6,713 nt of DNA from Chitinophagaceae bacterium (GTDB lineage: Bacteria > Bacteroidota > Bacteroidia > Chitinophagales > Chitinophagaceae): NCBI GenBank assembly GCA_947468255.1, contig CANIMM010000177.1, positions 1-6,713 on the forward strand, given 5' to 3'. The notes beneath the pieces are model-generated. The model searched no databases. It saw only the letters and a list, made by a program, of their open reading frames with translations, and was not told where the DNA came from. The position numbers were made by a program, and so were the translations under genes. The first letter of the stretch is position 1; every line of letters starts with the position of its first letter. Of this stretch, positions 1 through 5,991 are shown piece by piece.

Positions 1-1
1 A

Positions 2-646
2 TATTGCGATTCCTCAGGAACCGCTACCTATAATGACCGTCTTTCCCTTAGAAGGGTAGAGGTAGTACACCAGTTCCTACTATCTGAAGGCATTGCTGAT
101 TCTGCTATTATAGTAAAAAAAGGCTATGGAGAAAATAAGCCACTTAATGATAATGCTACCAAAGAGCAACGCAGCTTAAATAGAAGAGTTGAACTGATTG
201 TTGCAGCCACTGGGTTGGGAACTACCTTAACCGTAGATCAAATATTATCCGGTGCTAAAATTAGTACAGGTGATAAAATAACGCTGAAAACCATCAATTT
301 TATTGGTGGGTATCATTATTTTATTGACGAATCTTTACCCGCGTTGAGGGAATTACTGAAGGTGATGAGATCGCACCCTACAATGGTTATTCGCGTAGAA
401 GGACATATTTGTTGCGGACCTTTAGATGAAGCGGATGGAATTGATCTTGGAACTGAAATAAAAAATTTATCGGTTGCTCGTGCAAAAGCTGTACAGGAAT
501 ACTTGGTAAATAATGGAATAGAAGCAAGTCGAATCAGTTCTGCTGGTTTTGGGCACACCAAACCCCTTCACCCATACCCGGAAAAAACAGCAGAGGAAGA
601 ACAGGCAAACCGAAGGGTAGAGATTGTAATCATTTCAATGCAATAA
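2..646 (+). CDS. OmpA-family envelope protein with two tandem OmpA-like domains (5' partial)
   Basis: The frame is open from the left edge to TAA at 644-646, giving 214 visible residues, so the gene begins outside the window; a TTG at 215 lies inside the protein and is not its start. Residues 1-68 are the back half of an OmpA C-terminal domain: an YCDSSG motif (D3 fits the peptidoglycan-binding Asp), YNDRLSLRRVEVV (R18 fits the binding Arg), GYGENKPL and the closing NRRVEL at 60-65. A linker of about 25 residues leads to a second OmpA domain at about 95-211, with GHICC at 134-138, LSVARAKAVQEYL and NRRVEI at 203-208. Known role of the family: non-covalent binding of peptidoglycan, linking the outer membrane to the wall. 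In the second domain the usual GHTD Asp is replaced by Cys, while the Arg (about residue 160) remains. What lies N-terminal (barrel, TPR/PD40 repeats or lipoprotein signal) cannot be seen. Domain call is secure; the gene name is not assigned. Confidence 0.9.
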   Translation, partial: YCDSSGTATYNDRLSLRRVEVVHQFLLSEGIADSAIIVKKGYGENKPLNDNATKEQRSLNRRVELIVAATGLGTTLTVDQILSGAKISTGDKITLKTINFIGGYHYFIDESLPALRELLKVMRSHPTMVIRVEGHICCGPLDEADGIDLGTEIKNLSVARAKAVQEYLVNNGIEASRISSAGFGHTKPLHPYPEKTAEEEQANRRVEIVIISMQ

Positions 647-658
647 TATTATGTTCAG

Positions 659-681
659 TTTGTACTTACGATCAGTACAAA
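659..681 (+). terminator. Hairpin just after the OmpA-family gene
   Basis: A perfect 8-bp inverted repeat, TTTGTACT (659-666) and AGTACAAA (674-681), encloses a 7-nt loop and begins 13 nt after the OmpA-family stop codon. Its position suits a transcript 3' end, but no T-run follows, so it may only stabilise the mRNA end or be a protein-binding dyad. Confidence 0.3.
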
Positions 682-853
682 AGAAATGATATTGTACTAA
701 TAGCCAATGAAAACAATATCTTGAAAGAACGAAACACTCTACAACCGAAAGCCTACATTGGTTTGTCTTCGGACAATGGCCCATTAAAATTAACGGAACC
801 AATTACCTATATAGCTTGTTCCTAGCCATAAAAGCTTTCATAATTTGATATAA

Positions 854-921
854 TGCGGTAAAAAAACAAAATAATCACCGCAATTTTGCGGTAAATAAAT
901 CATATATCTACCGCAAAATTG
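854..921. repeat. GCGGTA/TACCGC inverted-repeat cluster in front of the Fic remnant
   Basis: Four copies of one half-site lie within 68 bp. TGCGGTA occurs at 854-860. ACCGCAA-TT-TTGCGGT (877-892) is a compact palindrome with 7-bp arms. CAATTTTGCGGTA (881-893) and TACCGCAAAATTG (909-921) form a perfect 13-bp inverted repeat with a 15-nt loop. The cluster ends 9 nt before the ATG at 931, so it most likely belonged to the promoter or leader of the lost Fic gene, as an operator or a leader hairpin. Read on the minus strand, the 13-bp hairpin lies about 58 nt beyond the stop of the TIM-barrel gene and is followed by T-rich sequence, so it could also now serve as that gene's terminator. Confidence 0.6.
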
Positions 922-930
922 TATTAAACA

Positions 931-978
931 ATGGCTAAATACATCTTCGAACATAGAAACTGGACAAAATTTACTTGA
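931..978 (+). pseudogene. Truncated start of a Fic-family gene (DUF4172 N-terminus)
   Basis: From ATG at 931 the frame reads MAKYIFEHRNWTKFT, then TGA at 976-978. The family begins characteristically with M-x-KYI-x-x-x-x-NW-x-x-FTW, so this matches the first 15 residues of the DUF4172 domain found at the N-terminus of many Bacteroidota Fic (filamentation induced by cAMP) proteins, which AMPylate target proteins. The expected next codon is Trp (TGG); here it is TGA. The next base, 979, already belongs to the stop codon of the convergent TIM-barrel gene, so the remaining several hundred codons, including the HPFxxGNGR Fic active site, are gone. A deletion or a recombination junction at about 976-979 explains this best. 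Recognition rests on a short stretch and family memory, but the match is dense. The alternative is a chance 15-codon frame. Confidence 0.6.
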
Positions 979-1821
979 CTATAAGCTTTTTAAATAAGCA
1001 ATGCTTAAAGGGATGTTTTCCATTTCGTGGTTGCTTTCATCTTCGATAAAGCAATGTAGCACTCCATATTTTTTGGCAAGTGTAATAATTTCTTTCCAAT
1101 TTGCCTGGCCCATTCCAACCGGAACATCATTTTCAGCAGGCGTGCCCCCAGACAAATTCCCTACCACCCCTTTTTTTAAATCTTTTAAATGCATCAACTT
1201 AAAACGACCAGGATATTTATTTAACAATGCCACAGGCATTTCCGCACCTCCACCATGCATTACCCATAAAACATCCATCTCAAAAGAAACATATTTAGGA
1301 TTGGTAGATTTAATAATATAATCTAAAAGCGTTCCGTCTTCATAGGGATAAAATTCATAGCCGTGCTCATGGTAACACAAGGTCAACCCATTTTCACTTA
1401 ATAGTTTACCAGCAGCATTAAAAACCTGAACCGCATTTTTTGCATGCTCTAATGTAAACTCACTTCTTGAATGCGGTATCCAAGCACACATCACAAATTT
1501 AGCACCTAAGGTTTTAGCCCTCGCTACCACTGCCATGGGGTCTTTTGCCAATTCATCAAACTCAGCGCCTGTAGATGGAATGCTTAACCCTTTCGCATCA
1601 CAAAGTTTTTTAAACTCAGTGTCTGTTATTCCTTTTGGCAGATTGGCCTCTATCTCCGTAAAACCTACACTTTTAATTTCATCCAATGTTTTTTCAACAC
1701 CGTTCGGGAAATGATTTCTGAATGAATAGGTCTGAACCCCTATTGGGTAAGTGTACAATTTTTGTGCAGTAACCATGCTTGTCAAAAGGGCGGCAAATGT
1801 TAAAAAAATGAAAGTTTTCAT
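979..1821 (-). CDS. Exported sugar phosphate isomerase/epimerase (xylose isomerase-like TIM barrel)
   Basis: This is a 280-residue protein, the usual size for this AP-endonuclease-2/xylose-isomerase-like barrel family. Residues 1-19 are a Sec signal peptide (Lys near the start, hydrophobic core, VTA before Q20), so it probably acts in the periplasm. The barrel starts with IGVQTYSFR (27-35) and VGFTEIEA (52-59). Candidate metal ligands sit where the family has them: YHEHGYEF (150-157, E156), FEMDVLW (D183), LMHLKDL (H211) and FIEDES (E260 or E262). The family isomerises or epimerises sugars and cyclitols, or handles 3-keto-sugar intermediates; the substrate cannot be read from sequence. The start is ATG at 1819-1821, which gives a proper signal peptide. 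The stop is TAG at 979-981, directly touching the Fic remnant. It is transcribed alone, with more than 450 nt of non-coding sequence upstream. Confidence 0.88.
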   Translation of the reverse strand: MKTFIFLTFAALLTSMVTAQKLYTYPIGVQTYSFRNHFPNGVEKTLDEIKSVGFTEIEANLPKGITDTEFKKLCDAKGLSIPSTGAEFDELAKDPMAVVARAKTLGAKFVMCAWIPHSRSEFTLEHAKNAVQVFNAAGKLLSENGLTLCYHEHGYEFYPYEDGTLLDYIIKSTNPKYVSFEMDVLWVMHGGGAEMPVALLNKYPGRFKLMHLKDLKKGVVGNLSGGTPAENDVPVGMGQANWKEIITLAKKYGVLHCFIEDESNHEMENIPLSIAYLKSL

Positions 1822-2170
1822 GTAATTAAATTTTATAGTAAGAAAATATCCTATCCTTTTTAAATTATATAACTAATGTAGTTATCAAATCGGTTTAAAA
1901 AAAATGTTTTTTCTTTTTAAAATAACTATCTATCTGTAAATTCACTCCTTTAGTACCCCTGATCCCATTCGTGGTTGACCCCCCTATAAAAAGAGTCAAT
2001 TTCCTGATTTTGATACAACTCAATGAAATTTAACCATTCATGCTGATTAATTTAATGTGAAGGGATGGATGCCCTATAGCCAATCAATATATTGCCCATT
2101 TTTCAACAGCAAAGGGAATGAGAACGATCTATCCTCTACAGACTAATTACTCCTTTATGTATAGACGAGT

Positions 2171-2208
2171 ATCAACTTTTTCAATGACCACTATCATTGA
2201 TAGTTGAT
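2171..2208. repeat. Nested inverted repeat upstream of the BLG-like gene
   Basis: The outer arms ATCAACT (2171-2177) and AGTTGAT (2202-2208) and the inner arms TCAATG (2181-2186) and CATTGA (2195-2200) form one interrupted stem of 13 bp with an 8-nt loop and a small asymmetric bulge. The right inner arm contains the proposed -33 element of the downstream gene, so a repressor bound here could block transcription. It could also fold as a hairpin in a longer transcript. Confidence 0.4.
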
Positions 2209-2227
2209 TGTACTGTAAATACTTTTA
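2196..2227 (+). promoter_or_regulatory. Tentative Bacteroidota promoter for the BLG-like gene
   Basis: ATTG (2196-2199) as -33 and TACTTTTA (2220-2227) as -7 are 20 nt apart, close to the Bacteroidota pattern TTTG-N19to21-TAnnTTTG. The final G of the -7 box is A. The distance to the ATG at 2288 gives a leader of about 55 nt. This is the best candidate in the region but not a strong one. Confidence 0.3.
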
Positions 2228-2287
2228 AGGTAAATCTACAGATTGGGTTTACAAATCATTTATATAAATTTTAATAAATTAAAACGT

Positions 2288-2791
2288 ATGAAATTACTTT
2301 CACTTATTTGCTTATTCATTGCAGGTTTCACTATCATCGCACCTGCTCAAGTAAAAACATTGCCAAGCATTACTTTATTGGCAAGGAACTATAAATACTT
2401 GAGATCTCTTGACAATAAGGAGGTTGCTCAACCAGTTCAAATGCTCGAGCAACAAGCAGCGGTATATGATGTAAAAGAATCAGAATTCTTCCAGGATGAT
2501 TTTGATACTTACTATGTTTCATTTTATCTACCCATGGGATATATTCTTGCCATTTATGATTCAACAGGGAAACTTTTGAGTACTGCGGAAAAGTTCAAAA
2601 ATGTAGCTGTTCCTTCGGCTGTTAGAACTGCTGTGATAGAGCGATATCCTAATTGGGCGATTTCAAAAAATATTTATCGAGTAAATTTTGAGGATGCAAA
2701 AGGAGCTAAACAGGTATATAAACTTGTGTTAGAAAATGGCAAAAAACGGATACGTGTTAAGGTGAATGAAAAAGGTGAAATTTTTGGTTAG
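2288..2791 (+). CDS. Small secreted protein, PepSY-like/BLG (DUF2874-type) family
   Basis: This is a 167-residue protein. The frame is open from further upstream (TTG at 2243), but ATG 2288 is chosen because it places a clean signal peptide at residues 1-20 (KLLSLICLFIAGF core, APA before Q21). The mature part has a short motif VKTLPSITLLARNYKYL (22-38) and a second half with the PepSY-like/beta-lactamase-inhibitor-like pattern: GYILAIYDSTGKLLSTAEKF (84-103), VPSAVRTAVIERYPNW (108-123), then beta strands with YKLVLENGKKRIRVKVNEKG (144-163). That is the typical 'decorated polypeptide, VPxAV, helix, RYPNW' layout of these periplasmic proteins. Function is unknown; the fold is used elsewhere to bind or inhibit partner proteins. 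Some database relatives carry an unlikely nucleotidyltransferase name, for which I see no motif. It has its own upstream region and faces the next gene tail to tail. Confidence 0.8.
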   Translation: MKLLSLICLFIAGFTIIAPAQVKTLPSITLLARNYKYLRSLDNKEVAQPVQMLEQQAAVYDVKESEFFQDDFDTYYVSFYLPMGYILAIYDSTGKLLSTAEKFKNVAVPSAVRTAVIERYPNWAISKNIYRVNFEDAKGAKQVYKLVLENGKKRIRVKVNEKGEIFG

Positions 2792-2824
2792 GCTGAAAAT
2801 TCCGGGAAATCCATTTATATAGTG

Positions 2825-2844
2825 AACCCAATGAGATTTGGGTT
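2825..2844 (+). terminator. Short hairpin 33 nt after the BLG-like gene
   Basis: AACCCAA (2825-2831) and TTGGGTT (2838-2844) form a 7-bp stem with a 6-nt loop, followed by only one further T. It is a weak terminator candidate; the stronger hairpin at 2950-2985 may be the main 3' end. Confidence 0.3.
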
Positions 2845-2949
2845 TGACAGCTTATAAAGAGATAAGTTGCGTAATCTTAAGATTGATACACCAGTATGAA
2901 ATTCAACAATTCTTTGTTACCAATTTAATTTGGAAAATTAGACTCATTG

Positions 2950-2993
2950 AATGTGGGTATTTCCATCAAAGGAAATACCCACATTTAATTTTT
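2950..2993 (+). terminator. Strong hairpin with T-rich tail between convergent genes
   Basis: A perfect 15-bp stem, AATGTGGGTATTTCC (2950-2964) and its complement (2971-2985), encloses a 6-nt loop and is followed by TTAATTTTT (2985-2993 region). It lies between the convergent genes ending at 2791 and 3086. The T-rich tail is on the plus strand, so it most likely ends transcription coming from the BLG-like gene. The minus-strand side lacks a T-run, but the stem could still shield that mRNA end. Confidence 0.7.
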
Positions 2994-3085
2994 GCTAAGA
3001 TTACAGCAACTAAAGCACTCAGTGACTTTGCTGCTGTTGGTTTGACAGCTAAACCAGATGGTTTAATAATGAAGCTGGGTAATCT

Positions 3086-3466
3086 CTATAGTTTACTTTC
3101 TTTTATACGAAGTCCTTTTGTATCAAACATGGTATTCAACATGCCTTTCACATTGTCAGCATCAACAGGCTCTAATTGCAGCATTAAATCATACCCCATT
3201 GCAGTATAAGAAACAGTAATTGATTTATCTGCGACCGCTACATTGCTAATCTTAGAAATTTCAACACCAGTACTATCTTGAACAATACCCATGTATTTGC
3301 CTTCCTTTTGTTCAATAACAAATCCCATTTTCACATCTCCATAGGGTGTTCCAAATATTGTCATGGTCCATTTACCACTGTAATAAGCATCATTTGCTTG
3401 TGCTTTTACAGTATGACAAAAGAAAAAACTTAAAAAAATTGTTAGTAGTAAACTTGCTTTTTTCAT
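3086..3466 (-). CDS. Small secreted beta-rich (lipocalin-like) protein of unknown function
   Basis: This is a 126-residue protein. ATG at 3464-3466 opens a signal peptide (KKASLLLTIFLSFFFC core, VKA at 20-22, mature from Q23); C17 has no lipobox around it, so I predict a soluble periplasmic or secreted protein. The mature part alternates short beta strands and turns: YYSGKWTMTIFGTPYGDVKMGFVIEQKEGKYMG (28-60 region), ISNVAVADKSITVSYT, YDLMLQLEPVDADNVKGMLNTMFDTKGLR. The GKW...TPxGD...GKYMGI layout resembles the small Bacteroidota secreted proteins in which a short barrel-like fold follows a signal peptide. No catalytic motif is visible. It stands alone, tail to tail with the BLG-like gene across the 2950-2993 hairpin. 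Family name uncertain; coding status and export are well supported. Confidence 0.78.
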   Translation of the reverse strand: MKKASLLLTIFLSFFFCHTVKAQANDAYYSGKWTMTIFGTPYGDVKMGFVIEQKEGKYMGIVQDSTGVEISKISNVAVADKSITVSYTAMGYDLMLQLEPVDADNVKGMLNTMFDTKGLRIKESKL

Positions 3467-3540
3467 ATTATATATTTTTATGAAATTATAACTTTTTTTT
3501 TATTCCACATAAACTGCTTTCATTCGTCTTTTACAATGTG

Positions 3541-3572
3541 CAAAATCATAGGTACTGGAATTATTTTACCAA
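3541..3572 (-). promoter_or_regulatory. Tentative promoter of the lipocalin-like gene
   Basis: On the minus strand, TTG (3570-3572) as -33 and TGATTTTG (3541-3548) as -7 are 21 nt apart. The second base of the -7 box departs from TAnnTTTG. The leader to the ATG at 3466 would be about 70 nt. Weak support. Confidence 0.2.
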
Positions 3573-3725
3573 TCAGCATGTATTCCAAAAATGGGAGATT
3601 TGCCAAAATTTCTATTATGAATAATTGCTATATCTCTTGTAATAGCATCAAATTTTTCACTTCAATAAATGCCAATATTTTAAAAAGACTATCTTTAATT
3701 GTAAGGAAAATCTAAGATTAAAAAA

Positions 3726-3733
3726 TACCTTCG
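3726..3733 (+). promoter_or_regulatory. Candidate -7 box of the Gfo/Idh/MocA gene
   Basis: TACCTTCG differs from TAnnTTTG by one base and is followed by a leader of about 110 nt. The nearest TTG (3699-3701) is 24 nt upstream, longer than the usual spacing, so the -33 partner is doubtful. Confidence 0.25.
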
Positions 3734-3845
3734 TAAAGTAATACCAAGATTAATTATTAAGTACCAGCTTTTTCTAGGTCAAAACAATATCCTGATCAAA
3801 GAATCAAATAAATTCAACATCAACTAAACTGAAAGTTTTAATGTT

Positions 3846-4931
3846 ATGGAAAATGATAAAAAAAATGTACGAGTCCTGGTAGTGGGTTGCGGAAATATGG
3901 GGTCTTCTCATGCGATGGCATACCATACCATTGATGGGTTTGAGATCTGCGGACTTGTGAGTAGAGGCAATTCAAAGGAGTTATTAAATGCCAAATTGGA
4001 TAGTAGTTATCCATTGTTTACTGATATAGATGAAGCGATCAATGCTACACGACCGGATGCAGTTTGTATTTCAACTTATCCGGATACGCATGAAAGCTAT
4101 GCCATCAAAGCATTTGAGAATGGATGCCATGTATTCTTAGAAAAGCCATTGGCCGATTCCGTTGAAGCTTCTGAGCGTATAGTCGCTATGGCTAAAAAAG
4201 TCAATAAGAAATTAGTAGTAGGTTATATCCTGCGTCACCATCCTTCATGGGAGCGTTTTATTGAATTGACCAGGGAATTGGGCAAGCCGCTCGTAATGCG
4301 CATGAATCTTAACCAGCAAAGTGATGGTAGCATGTGGACACTACATCGCAACTTGATGAATAGCTTAAGTCCGATTGTTGACTGTGGCGTGCACTATATT
4401 GATGTAATGTGCCAAATGACCCGTTCAAAGCCGGTCCAGGTATATGCAATCGGTGCAAGGCTCACCGAAGAAATTCCTGTTGGAAATTATAATTATGGTC
4501 AACTACAGATCCGCTTTGAAGATGGGTCGGTGGGATGGTATGAAGCTGGATGGGGGCCCATGATCAGCGAAACGGCTTTTTTTGTGAAAGATGTTTTCGG
4601 CCCTAAAGGTTCTGTATCTATCGTAGCTAAAGAAGCGGGGGGTGCAGGAAAGTCTTCTTCCATCGAAGCGCACACGAAAACAGAATCGTTGCGTTTTCAT
4701 CATGCTGACCTCGATAAAAATGAAAAGTTCGCGAAAGAAGATACCTGGATAAATCTGGAAGATGAACCAGACCACCAGGAGCTTTGTAACCGGGAACAAA
4801 GGTATTTTCTCAAATCAATTATAGAGGATATTGATCTGAGTAATCACGCCGAAGATGCAGTAAATAGTCTGCGGATAGCTTTTGCATGTGATGAATCGGT
4901 TAGAACCGGAAATGTGGTGTCATTAATCTAA
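3846..4931 (+). CDS. Gfo/Idh/MocA family oxidoreductase
   Basis: This is a 361-residue protein, typical length for the family. The N-terminal Rossmann domain (about 7-125) shows VVGCGNMGSSH with the dinucleotide loop G14-x-G16-x-x-G19, STYPDTHESYA (76-86) and the signature LEKPL with E99-K100-P101, where the Lys is the usual catalytic or substrate-binding residue. The C-terminal alpha/beta domain (about 126-361) carries VDCGVHYID (178-186), giving the D179/H183 pair. The enzyme family oxidises or reduces hydroxyl groups of sugars and cyclitols with NAD(P); no signal peptide is seen, so it is cytoplasmic. The substrate is not readable. ATG 3846 is chosen over ATG 3841, which is out of frame. 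The gene is a single unit, closed by the terminator at 4967-5009. The exported TIM-barrel protein at 979-1821 is from a family often linked to these enzymes, but it is not co-transcribed here. Confidence 0.92.
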   Translation: MENDKKNVRVLVVGCGNMGSSHAMAYHTIDGFEICGLVSRGNSKELLNAKLDSSYPLFTDIDEAINATRPDAVCISTYPDTHESYAIKAFENGCHVFLEKPLADSVEASERIVAMAKKVNKKLVVGYILRHHPSWERFIELTRELGKPLVMRMNLNQQSDGSMWTLHRNLMNSLSPIVDCGVHYIDVMCQMTRSKPVQVYAIGARLTEEIPVGNYNYGQLQIRFEDGSVGWYEAGWGPMISETAFFVKDVFGPKGSVSIVAKEAGGAGKSSSIEAHTKTESLRFHHADLDKNEKFAKEDTWINLEDEPDHQELCNREQRYFLKSIIEDIDLSNHAEDAVNSLRIAFACDESVRTGNVVSLI

Positions 4932-5280
4932 TTAAGGCCGCAAAATTAATAATACTCAATCGCTTAATTGAAAAGTCAAAGCAATTGCCAACAGCTTTGA
5001 TTTTTCAATGCGATCAACAGTAGCCAAATCTAACTGATCCCTAGTAATATAGTCTTTTCATGACTGAACATTGGATGATTCAAACATCCATTCAGAACAA
5101 CTATGCTTCTAAAAAAGCTGTGATAGTTGAAGCACTTATCAAAATGCAAAAACTTTTCAATAATTTCGCAGCAAAATCAAGCATATTTTAATTTGAAAAT
5201 AGTGCGTAAAGTACTTTTTATGCTTTCTTTCTATTCGACGCAACATTTTTGATAAATTTTTCTACTATAAATAAAAAACA
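4932..5280. other. Intergenic region before the nitroreductase gene
   Basis: After the terminator, a 43-codon plus-strand frame runs from ATG 5060 to TAA 5189-5191. It has no recognised family, no clear ribosome-binding context and no signal peptide, so I do not call it a gene. A -7-like TAATTTCG lies at 5161-5168 without a well-placed -33. The last 14 nt before ATG 5281 are almost pure A/T, the usual Bacteroidota start context. Confidence 0.45.
4959..5014 (+). terminator. Intrinsic terminator after the Gfo/Idh/MocA gene
   Basis: The core is a TCAAAGC/GCTTTGA stem (4976-4982 with 4994-5000), preceded by AAAA and followed by TTTTT (5001-5005), the classic terminator form. The arms extend to a 16-bp stem with one G-T pair (4967-4982 with 4994-5009, 11-nt loop). 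Beyond a 3-nt bulge, ATCGC (4959-4963) pairs with GCGAT (5010-5014). The A-tract/T-tract symmetry suggests it can act in both directions. Confidence 0.8.
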
Positions 5281-5913
5281 ATGAGCTTACTGAATGACCT
5301 TAATTGGCGCTATGCCACCAAAAAAATGAACGGTGAAATCGTTCCACAAGAAAAAGTAGATTATATTGTAGAAGCGGCAAGACTCGCGCCTACCTCTTCT
5401 GGGTTACAGCCTTTTGAAATTCTTGTAATTACCAACAAAGCGCTTCTTTCAAAAATTTCACCAATTGCCCACGGACAGAGCCAAATTACGGATGCTTCTC
5501 ATGTATTGGTTTTTGCAGCCTGGGACAATTATACCGAAGAGCGCATCAATGAATCATTTGCAAGAAACAATGAAGAAAGAGGATTGCCAGCAAGTACAAC
5601 CGATGATTATAGGAATATGTTGTTGAAAATATATTTGGCTAAATCGGCAGAAGAAAATTTTACACACGCGGCTAAACAAGCTTATATAGGTTTTGCAACA
5701 GCTCTTATTGCAGCAGCCGAACAAAAAGTAGATGCTACTCCTATGGAAGGTTTCAATCCAACTGCCTTAGACGAGCTATTGAATTTAAAAGCAAAGGGTT
5801 TGCGTAGTGTGTTACTTTTACCAATTGGCTATAGAGACGCACAGAATGATTGGTTGGTTAATATGAAAAAGATTCGGGTATCTAAAGAAAGATTTGTTAC
5901 TGAGTTAAAGTAA
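5281..5913 (+). CDS. NAD(P)H-dependent oxidoreductase, nitroreductase family (NfsB-like)
   Basis: This is a 210-residue protein, standard length for the NfsB-like flavin reductases, which bind FMN as homodimers and reduce nitroaromatics, quinones or related substrates with NAD(P)H in the cytoplasm. Visible family motifs are RYATKKMNG (10-18, FMN phosphate contact), RLAPTSSGLQPFEILVIT (34-51, FMN binding Ser/Gln segment), DASHVLVFAAW (71-81), KQAYIGFATALIAAAEQKVDATPMEGF (132-158) and the closing LPIGYRD (180-186) followed by an Arg/Lys-rich tail. ATG 5281 follows an A-rich leader and gives the canonical SLLNDLNWRYATKK start. The gene is preceded by about 270 nt of non-coding sequence and followed by a 166-nt gap before the HYC_CC_PP gene with its own promoter, so it is a single unit. 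The physiological substrate is unknown. Confidence 0.93.
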   Translation: MSLLNDLNWRYATKKMNGEIVPQEKVDYIVEAARLAPTSSGLQPFEILVITNKALLSKISPIAHGQSQITDASHVLVFAAWDNYTEERINESFARNNEERGLPASTTDDYRNMLLKIYLAKSAEENFTHAAKQAYIGFATALIAAAEQKVDATPMEGFNPTALDELLNLKAKGLRSVLLLPIGYRDAQNDWLVNMKKIRVSKERFVTELK

Positions 5914-5991
5914 CACTCTTGATTTGGCTAAGTAGAGTCTGTGGTAACTTCAAACCTTAAAAAAATACCCCTTTCTGCTGTTAATCTTTCT

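Larger units (their letters stand above)
647..930. other. Intergenic stretch without an intact gene
   Basis: This stretch holds the 659-681 hairpin, a non-descript middle part, and the GCGGTA/TACCGC repeat cluster at 854-921. A plus-strand frame stays open from the end of the OmpA-family gene to TAG at 823-825, about 58 codons, but it has no convincing start codon and I could not assign it to a family. It may be a decayed gene fragment, which would fit the truncated Fic gene next to it, or it may be chance. No clear TTTG/TAnnTTTG promoter was found, only a weak TAATTTG near 841-847. Confidence 0.5.
1822..2287. other. Divergent intergenic region between the TIM-barrel gene and the BLG-like gene
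   Basis: This 466-nt AT-rich stretch must carry the promoters of both flanking genes. On the plus side it holds a nested inverted repeat (2171-2208) and a tentative promoter (2196-2227). I found no good CAAAnnTA (minus-strand -7) for the TIM-barrel gene. A minus-strand frame is open at 1950-2051, ending in NHEWDQGY, but it has no start codon and no recognised family. A 29-codon plus-strand frame from ATG 2118 also lacks support. No RNA gene was recognised. Confidence 0.5.
3467..3845. other. Divergent intergenic region
   Basis: This is 379 nt of very AT-rich sequence between the lipocalin-like gene (minus) and the Gfo/Idh/MocA gene (plus). It holds tentative promoters for both directions (3541-3572 minus, 3726-3733 plus). 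I saw no convincing small gene, RNA or repeat. Confidence 0.5.

Noticed and set aside
215..646. A 143-codon gene beginning at TTG 215
   Set aside because: The same frame is open and clearly OmpA-like to the left edge; the TTG lies in the linker between two domains of one larger protein.
1950..2051. Minus-strand open frame ending in NHEWDQGY
   Set aside because: It has no start codon, is only about 33 codons long and matches no family I can recognise; chance cannot be excluded.
2118..2207. 29-codon plus-strand frame from ATG 2118
   Set aside because: Very short, no recognisable features, and its end overlaps the inverted repeat and promoter region.
2243..2287. TTG-started extension of the BLG-like protein
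   Set aside because: The added 15 residues would precede the signal peptide; ATG 2288 gives a proper export signal.
2841..3050. 12-bp direct repeat GGTTTGACAGCT at 2841-2852 and 3039-3050
   Set aside because: One 12-mer repeat in a window this size is expected by chance; no element ends or target duplication accompany it.
2838..3209. Plus-strand 123-codon frame
   Set aside because: It runs through a terminator hairpin and overlaps the well-supported lipocalin-like gene on the other strand.
4503..4799. Minus-strand 98-codon frame inside the Gfo/Idh/MocA gene
   Set aside because: Shadow of a strongly supported coding sequence, with no protein-like features.
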